The notes beneath the pieces are model-generated. The model was not told the origin of the DNA. It saw only the letters and a list, made by a program, of their open reading frames with translations, and searched no databases. 11,004 nucleotides of DNA from Candidatus Melainabacteria bacterium (GTDB taxonomy: Bacteria; Cyanobacteriota; Vampirovibrionia; LMEP-6097), in the NCBI GenBank assembly GCA_028817775.1, contig JAPPOW010000114.1, positions 1 to 11,004 of the forward strand, in the 5' to 3' direction. The translations under genes and the position numbers were made by a program. Positions 7,672 to 11,004 of the stretch are shown here, piece after piece. The first letter of the stretch is position 1. Each line of letters opens with the position of its first letter.

Positions 7672-7904
7672 TCTTAAATTTATTTTCTTAAGCAAATAAA
7701 TTTTGCCTCAAATCTCGCATCTCGGCAGCAAAGCTACCGAGTTTTAATTGCTCGATTTGTCGTTTTCTTCGAAAACGAACCGGCAAAATTGGGGTTCTCT
7801 CTCGCCTCATCCAGGGAGCAAGCTCCCTGGTTTTCGGCTACGTTCGAATAAACTTAGATTTAGAGACAAGACCCATACAAACAAAGGGATATAAGGAATT
7901 TAGC
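7672..7904. repeat. stem-rich intergenic segment, possible small non-autonomous element or structured RNA
   Basis: This segment lies in a 326-bp stretch (7637-7962) with no credible gene. It is packed with inverted repeats. AAATTTATTT 7676-7685 pairs with 7694-7703 (10 bp). AATTTTGCC 7699-7707 pairs with GGCAAAATT 7782-7790 (9 bp). CAAATC 7709-7714 pairs with GATTTG 7754-7759. CTCGGCAGC 7721-7729 pairs with GCTACCGAG 7733-7741 (one mismatch). TCGTTTTC 7760-7767 pairs with GAAAACGA 7771-7778 (8 bp). CCAGGGAGC 7811-7819 pairs with GCTCCCTGG 7822-7830 (9 bp). The second stem encloses the third, fourth and fifth, and it shares bases 7699-7703 with the first, so those two exclude each other. Direct repeats flank the segment. 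No reading frame of note is present. Whether it is transcribed is unknown. Confidence 0.5.
7811..7834 (+). terminator. GC-rich hairpin followed by TTTT
   Basis: CCAGGGAGC / GCTCCCTGG is a perfect 9-bp inverted repeat (effectively 8 bp with a CAAG loop), followed on the plus strand by TTTT and then CGG. It has the form of a weak intrinsic terminator for plus-strand RNA, but no plus-strand gene precedes it. It could end an RNA made from the stem-rich segment. Confidence 0.3.
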
Positions 7905-7921
7905 CAGAGGTTAAATGACCC
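7905..7921 (+). repeat. 17-bp direct repeat, copy B
   Basis: CAGAGGTTAAATGACCC, the partner of copy A at 7655-7671. It lies about 40 bp upstream of the first small membrane-protein gene. The pair could be an old target-site duplication around an inserted element, or two operator sites. Confidence 0.6.
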
Positions 7922-7962
7922 CTTTCGTTTTTAAGTTTGATTGAGCATAATTAATCACTGAA

Positions 7963-8172
7963 ATGGATAGCCCAACAAAATACATTGCACAGCTATGCTT
8001 CGTAGCGGGAAGTACCTTCCAGATACCGCTTGGTAGTTCATTTTTAAAACTATTTCTAAATGAAATGGAGTTTAACGATATAAACCTTCTATCATGCTGC
8101 TGCGCTTCCCTTGTAGGTGCTGGCATCATTAGTCTTGGGTATATTACAATAAAGAAGGAGTTCGTTCTATGA
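7963..8172 (+). CDS. small membrane protein, 69 aa, unknown function
   Basis: Two hydrophobic stretches are visible, at about residues 7-32 (with Gly/Ser/Pro) and 41-62, followed by a charged tail (KKEF). The second stretch carries three adjacent cysteines, C45-C47. The ATG at 7963 is the only normal start after the in-frame stop at 7948-7950; no clear ribosome site precedes it, so the start is uncertain. The main support is downstream: its TGA overlaps the ATG of the next gene as ATGA. An opposite frame (7911-8129, minus) covers the same bases but looks like a shadow. No family is recognised. A two-helix holin-like or toxin-like peptide is possible but not shown. Confidence 0.6.
   Translation: MDSPTKYIAQLCFVAGSTFQIPLGSSFLKLFLNEMEFNDINLLSCCCASLVGAGIISLGYITIKKEFVL
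8155..8160 (+). promoter_or_regulatory. strong Shine-Dalgarno site for the 51-aa gene
   Basis: AAGGAG followed by 8 nt and the ATG at 8169. It lies within the last codons of the upstream small gene. It is the best ribosome site in the window and decides the start of the following short gene. Confidence 0.75.
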
Positions 8173-8324
8173 CCTTTGAAGAGAATATTTTTGCTACTTT
8201 AGGTTATTTAATGACCGGATTACCGGCCTTAGTTGTCGCGATCTTACTAATCAAAAAACACGGTGTTTTTCTTAACAAGAACTTAGACAAGAAGGATCAA
8301 AAGCCACCAGCTTTATACCTGTAG
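8169..8324 (+). CDS. very small membrane protein, 51 aa, unknown function
   Basis: The product is 51 residues: MTFEENIFATLGYL, a hydrophobic segment at about 11-28 (through TGLPALVVAILLI), then KKHG and a Lys/Asp/Gln/Pro-rich tail ending PPALYL. This is one membrane span with a basic, probably cytoplasmic tail. The ATG overlaps the TGA of the 69-aa gene (ATGA at 8169-8172), and AAGGAG lies 8 nt upstream, so the gene is very likely real despite its size. Its TAG ends at 8324, one base before the stop of the convergent SPFH gene at 8326. No family is recognised. With its partner it forms a two-gene membrane-peptide operon. Confidence 0.7.
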   Translation: MTFEENIFATLGYLMTGLPALVVAILLIKKHGVFLNKNLDKKDQKPPALYL

Positions 8325-8325
8325 G

Positions 8326-9216
8326 CTAATTGCTATCCTTAAATTTAGTACTAAACAACTCACCAGCAGCAGCAATACTACCCAAAGCTGAAACCGACTC
8401 TGTCGGTAAGAAAATCTTGCTTGATTTGCCATCAGCCACTTTCTCAAGTGTGTTCATATACATTAATTGCAGCACTTCTTTAGTAGCTCCAGCAGCCTTG
8501 AGATGCTCGATATAAAGCTTAGCTGTTTCAGCTTCAGCCTCTACTTCAAGCTTAACTTTCTGGGCTTGCGCTTCAGCACGTTTAATTACGGCTTGCTTCT
8601 CACCTTCTGCTCGTAAAATCTCAGATTCTTTGGCACCTTCTGCATTCAAAATTGCAGCCCGGCGATTACGCTCAGCTTCCATCTGTACATTCATTGCCTG
8701 CTGAATATCAGGTGGTGGACTAATATCCTTAAGTTCAATACGGTTAGTTTTCACGCCCCACTTACTTGCAGCGACATCAATAATTTCCTGCAATTTTGCA
8801 TTGATAGTATCACGCGAAGTCAAAGTTTGATCCAGAGTCATATCACCAACAATATTACGCAATGAAGTCAAAGCTAATTGTTCAATTGCATAAACCAAAT
8901 TACTAATTTCATAAATTGCAGAGAATGGATTAACAATCTGATAGTAAACTACAGCATCAACATTGATATTAACGTTGTCCTTGGTAATCACTGATTGTGA
9001 TTGCAGCGGCAAAACCTGTTCACGCAGATCTACAGTGCGGTCAACGGTATCAACAAAAGGCACAATCACATGCAAACCAGCTGGCAAAGTTTGACTATAA
9101 CTACCCAGACGGGTAACTAATTTACAGTATCCTTGTTTAACAATGACAAAGGCTCCAAAAAAGAGCATAAATGCCACTATGATAAAGAATCCTAAAGTTA
9201 CTATTGCAAAGTCCAT
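8326..9216 (-). CDS. SPFH/band 7 (stomatin/paraslipin-like) membrane protein
   Basis: From the preferred ATG at 9216 the protein has 296 residues. Residues 4-26 form an N-terminal membrane segment or hairpin. The band 7 domain runs from about 27 to 180 (QGYCKLVTRLGSYSQTLPAGLHVIVPFVDTV, DLREQVL, the ITKDNVNINVDAVVYYQIVNP block at 78-97, and LRNIVGDMTLDQTLTSR at 119-135). An Ala/Glu-rich coiled coil occupies about 175-240, then a tail follows. These are hallmarks of prokaryotic stomatins, which form large membrane-bound oligomers, often with NfeD. An upstream ATG at 9234 adds MTYNYG, but TATAAT at 9223-9228 would then lie inside the coding region. TATAAT with a 6-nt gap favours the 9216 start on a leaderless mRNA. 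The gene converges with the 51-aa gene with one base between stop codons. Confidence 0.93.
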   Translation of the reverse strand: MDFAIVTLGFFIIVAFMLFFGAFVIVKQGYCKLVTRLGSYSQTLPAGLHVIVPFVDTVDRTVDLREQVLPLQSQSVITKDNVNINVDAVVYYQIVNPFSAIYEISNLVYAIEQLALTSLRNIVGDMTLDQTLTSRDTINAKLQEIIDVAASKWGVKTNRIELKDISPPPDIQQAMNVQMEAERNRRAAILNAEGAKESEILRAEGEKQAVIKRAEAQAQKVKLEVEAEAETAKLYIEHLKAAGATKEVLQLMYMNTLEKVADGKSSKIFLPTESVSALGSIAAAGELFSTKFKDSN

Positions 9217-9222
9217 ACCATA

Positions 9223-9228
9223 ATTATA
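9223..9228 (-). promoter_or_regulatory. -10 box of the SPFH gene, probably leaderless
   Basis: A perfect TATAAT on the minus strand, then six bases (TATGGT) and the ATG at 9216. No Shine-Dalgarno sequence precedes that ATG. The outer arm of the palindromic repeat (CTCAGGATGACA) ends directly against the hexamer, overlapping what would be the spacer. Confidence 0.55.
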
Positions 9229-9312
9229 TGTCATCCTGAGCCCTTTAGGGCGTCAGGATCCCATTGTGGAACCTGAGAGATCCTGACGTCGTTGCACTCC
9301 TCAGGATGACAG
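9229..9312. repeat. dispersed palindromic repeat, copy 1 (nested inverted repeat)
   Basis: Outer arms TGTCATCCTGAG (9229-9240) and CTCAGGATGACA (9300-9311) are perfect 12-bp inverted repeats. Inside them CGTCAGGATC (9251-9260) and GATCCTGACG (9279-9288) form a perfect 10-bp pair. CCCTTTAGGG (9241-9250) is a further small palindrome. The right end, CCTCAGGATGACAG, recurs at 10892-10905. The element fills the gap between pepA and the SPFH gene. The pepA stop codon (9301-9303) and its last residues (L-S-S) are encoded by the right arm. It looks like a mobile intergenic palindrome family; as RNA it would form a long stem. Confidence 0.75.
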
Positions 9313-10830
9313 TAAATAATTCATTATAGTGCGCACTGGAATCCCAGACGCGCCTTTTGGTGACCAATCCATTGGCTGATCAAACCAACAAGGACCAGCA
9401 ATGTCAATATGTAACCATGGAATTGGCTCATCAGAGCCCTTTTGTTTGCCAATAAACTCTCCAACAAACAAACCACCATTCTGAGCGCCAGCTTTACCCT
9501 TGGAGCCGGCATTGATCAAATCAGCAATCTCAGACTTGAGTGATTCCTTGTACTCTTCATAGAGAGGCAATTGCCACATCAATTCACCAACTTCATCAGC
9601 TGATGTTTTGACTCTATCTAATAATTCTTGATTATTAGTCATAATTCCAGCACAAACATTACCTAGAGCAACCATACAAGCGCCTGTAAGGGTTGCAAAA
9701 TCAATAATTTCATCTGGATTTTTCTTAGAAACGTAGGCTACTGCATCAGCCAAAGTTAGCCGGCCCTCAGCGTCAGTATTATTAACCTCAATTGTCTTAC
9801 CATTCATTGCTGTAATGACATCTCCTGGTTTATAAGCCTTGCCACTTGGCATATTTTCAGTTGCAGCTACAATTGCAGTGATTTGAATCCCCTTAGGCTT
9901 CAACCTAGCCACCGCGCTCATAATACCCATAATTGCAGCTGAGCCAGACATATCTTCTTTCATCATCTCCATCGCTTTGGACGGTTTGAGACTCAAACCA
10001 CCACTATCAAAAGTGACGCCCTTACCAACGAGAGCTATATGCTTGCGAATCTTGCCTGTTGGCTTGTAACTAAACTCTATAAATTTAGGCGGCTCATCAG
10101 AACCTTGAGCAACCGCTAAATAAGCGCCCATACCAAGCTTCTCACAATCTTTTTGTTCTAAAATTTTGAGCTTAAGCGGGTTAGTTTTGCCCGCTGCAAT
10201 TTTCCTAGCTTGCTTTGCTAAATAAGCTGGCGTAACTTCACAAGCTGGCTCCCAAACCAAATCACGCGCAATAGCTGTTGATTCAGCGATAACCTGCGCT
10301 TCTTTTACTAATTGTTTGATTGGACCAGTAAGTTCATCAACTAAGATAGTAAGCTCTTTAAGTTCTTTGCCCTTACCATTATTCTTGTCGTTAGTTTTGT
10401 AGCGCTCAAACTTGTAATTGAGCAAAATAGCCAACTCAGCAAGCATCGCTGCTTGACCAAAACAACGTACCGCAAGTTTCTCAACTTTACTAGCTACTCT
10501 AATTAGACTAGCTACTGCTTTACGCTCATTATTAGAATCAAATTTATCCTTAGGACCAAGCCCGACTAGAATAATTTTTTTGAGATTTTTGTGATTCTTG
10601 AGATTTGGATTCTGAGAACTCAATCTAATCACCAAAGTCTTGCCAAGTTTGAATTGAAAATCCTCTTCTTTAATAGTTTCAGAAATCAGGCCCGAGAGTT
10701 GATTATCTAACTCCGCTAAATCTCCTTCGACTTGAACTTTTTTCTTGCCCTTGGGAGCATGCGCCGCTAAAGCTAAAGCTTCACCAGTCAATGTAGTAGT
10801 TTTGAGAAATTTCTCTACTGTAATTTTCAT
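9301..10830 (-). CDS. pepA: cytosol leucyl aminopeptidase (M17 family)
   Basis: A two-metal aminopeptidase that removes N-terminal residues, notably Leu, from peptides in the cytosol; family members act as hexamers. The product is 509 residues, normal for the family. The catalytic half is fully conserved: GKGVTFDSGGLSLKPS with K270, D275 and K282; MKEDMSGSAA with D293; and the M17 signature NTDAEGRL at 351-358 with D353, E355 and R357. K270, D275, D293, D353 and E355 are the expected metal ligands. The N-terminal regulatory half is diverged and Lys-rich. The C-terminus ends NYLLSS, where the last codons and the stop fall inside a dispersed repeat, so the tail may have been changed by its insertion. 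TGGTATAAT lies 6 nt before the ATG with no ribosome site, suggesting a leaderless mRNA. Some M17 proteins (PepA) also bind DNA; nothing here tests that. Confidence 0.96.
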   Translation of the reverse strand: MKITVEKFLKTTTLTGEALALAAHAPKGKKKVQVEGDLAELDNQLSGLISETIKEEDFQFKLGKTLVIRLSSQNPNLKNHKNLKKIILVGLGPKDKFDSNNERKAVASLIRVASKVEKLAVRCFGQAAMLAELAILLNYKFERYKTNDKNNGKGKELKELTILVDELTGPIKQLVKEAQVIAESTAIARDLVWEPACEVTPAYLAKQARKIAAGKTNPLKLKILEQKDCEKLGMGAYLAVAQGSDEPPKFIEFSYKPTGKIRKHIALVGKGVTFDSGGLSLKPSKAMEMMKEDMSGSAAIMGIMSAVARLKPKGIQITAIVAATENMPSGKAYKPGDVITAMNGKTIEVNNTDAEGRLTLADAVAYVSKKNPDEIIDFATLTGACMVALGNVCAGIMTNNQELLDRVKTSADEVGELMWQLPLYEEYKESLKSEIADLINAGSKGKAGAQNGGLFVGEFIGKQKGSDEPIPWLHIDIAGPCWFDQPMDWSPKGASGIPVRTIMNYLLSS

Positions 10831-10836
10831 AACTTG

Positions 10837-10845
10837 ATTATACCA
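10837..10845 (-). promoter_or_regulatory. extended -10 promoter of pepA, probably leaderless
   Basis: The minus strand reads TGG-TATAAT, a perfect extended -10, followed by CAAGTT and the ATG at 10830. A TTGCCG lies 14 bp upstream of the hexamer, too close for a normal -35. The gap to the ATG is again exactly six bases. Confidence 0.65.
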
Positions 10846-10847
10846 GG

Positions 10848-10905
10848 GGGATCATCCGGCAATAAGGTCCTGACGGTCAGACTTCGTCTTCCCTCAGGAT
10901 GACAG
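10848..10905. repeat. dispersed palindromic repeat, copy 2 (diverged)
   Basis: It shares AGGTCCTGACG (10865-10875; AGATCCTGACG in copy 1) and an identical 14-bp end CCTCAGGATGACAG (10892-10905) with the element at 9229-9312. The left arm is reduced to ATCATCC near 10851-10857. It lies between the pepA promoter and the terminator of the next gene. Confidence 0.6.
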
Positions 10906-10938
10906 AAAACAAAAAAAGACCCACTGATCAGGTGGGTC
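10906..10938 (-). terminator. rho-independent terminator of the Lys/Arg-rich protein gene
   Basis: On the minus strand GACCCAC and GTGGGTC form a perfect 7-bp GC-rich stem (10932-10938 with 10918-10924) around a 7-nt loop. It is followed by TTTTTTT-G-TTTT (10906-10917). It lies about 30 nt after the stop codon at 10969-10971. Confidence 0.88.
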
Positions 10939-10968
10939 ATCTTATATGTATCTACTAAAAACAGTCGC

Positions 10969-11004
10969 TTACTTTTTCTTTCTGCGAGCTGGCTTTTTCT
11001 TAGC
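10969..11004 (-). CDS. C-terminal end of a Lys/Arg-rich protein, probably nucleoid-associated (partial)
   Basis: Only the last 11 residues are in the window: AKKKPARRKKK followed by TAA. The terminator directly downstream supports a real gene end. Such Ala/Lys/Pro/Arg tails are typical of histone H1-like or extended HU-type DNA-binding proteins and occur also in some ribosomal proteins. The family cannot be decided without the rest of the gene. Confidence 0.6.
   Translation of the reverse strand, partial: AKKKPARRKKK

Noticed and set aside
7911..8129. 72-codon minus-strand frame opposite the 69-aa gene
   Set aside because: It has no ribosome site or membrane pattern, and the plus-strand gene is supported by the ATGA overlap with a well-initiated downstream gene.
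8330..8515. 61-codon plus-strand frame and others antisense to the SPFH and pepA genes
   Set aside because: They are antisense to strongly conserved coding sequence, with no ribosome site and no recognisable product.
9217..9234. Upstream ATG at 9234 as the SPFH start, adding MTYNYG
   Set aside because: The extra codons contain the TATAAT box and the edge of the dispersed repeat; the product starting at 9216 begins directly with the expected membrane segment.

Overview
The window is about 11 kb of moderately AT-rich bacterial DNA (roughly 40% G+C by eye). It uses the standard code, has compact gene spacing, and contains no rRNA, tRNA, CRISPR array or transposase gene that I can see. The housekeeping genes (guanylate kinase, NfeD, a stomatin-like SPFH protein, leucyl aminopeptidase, and the Lys/Arg tail of a probable nucleoid protein) do not fix the phylum. 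A little-studied, deep-branching lineage, for example a non-photosynthetic cyanobacterial relative or another candidate phylum, is only a guess.

Region 1 (1-6622, plus strand) is accessory. It holds one reading frame of at least 1963 codons, still open at the left edge of the window, so the real protein is longer. It is highly helical and charged, and it has no cysteine. It carries scattered TPR-like G-x-Y-x-x-A helices, a central Gly/Ala-rich hydrophobic zone, and an internal duplication with a strict 602-residue offset, and it ends in a globular-looking C-terminal domain that I do not recognise. A 224-codon gene starts 2 nt after its stop and is probably co-transcribed. The layout resembles a secreted toxin or effector with its partner (immunity protein or chaperone), but no catalytic family was identified.

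Region 2 (6631-7636, minus strand) is an operon of an NfeD-like membrane protein followed by gmk, overlapping by 11 nt. Region 3 (7637-7962) has no gene. It holds a stem-rich segment bounded by two 17-bp imperfect direct repeats. Region 4 (7963-8324, plus strand) is a translationally coupled pair of tiny membrane proteins. Region 5 (8326-10830, minus strand) has the SPFH/stomatin gene and pepA. SPFH and NfeD genes are usually adjacent, so here the pair is split by regions 3 and 4. The right edge (10969-11004, minus strand) is the end of a Lys/Arg-rich protein, followed by a clear rho-independent terminator.

Two regulatory themes stand out. First, nfeD, the SPFH gene and pepA each have a TATAAT or TATGAT hexamer with exactly six bases before the ATG and no Shine-Dalgarno sequence, which points to leaderless transcripts; for the SPFH gene this moves the start to 9216. 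Second, a dispersed palindromic repeat ending in CCTCAGGATGACAG lies just upstream of the SPFH promoter, and a diverged copy lies just upstream of the pepA promoter. The first copy also supplies the stop codon of pepA.
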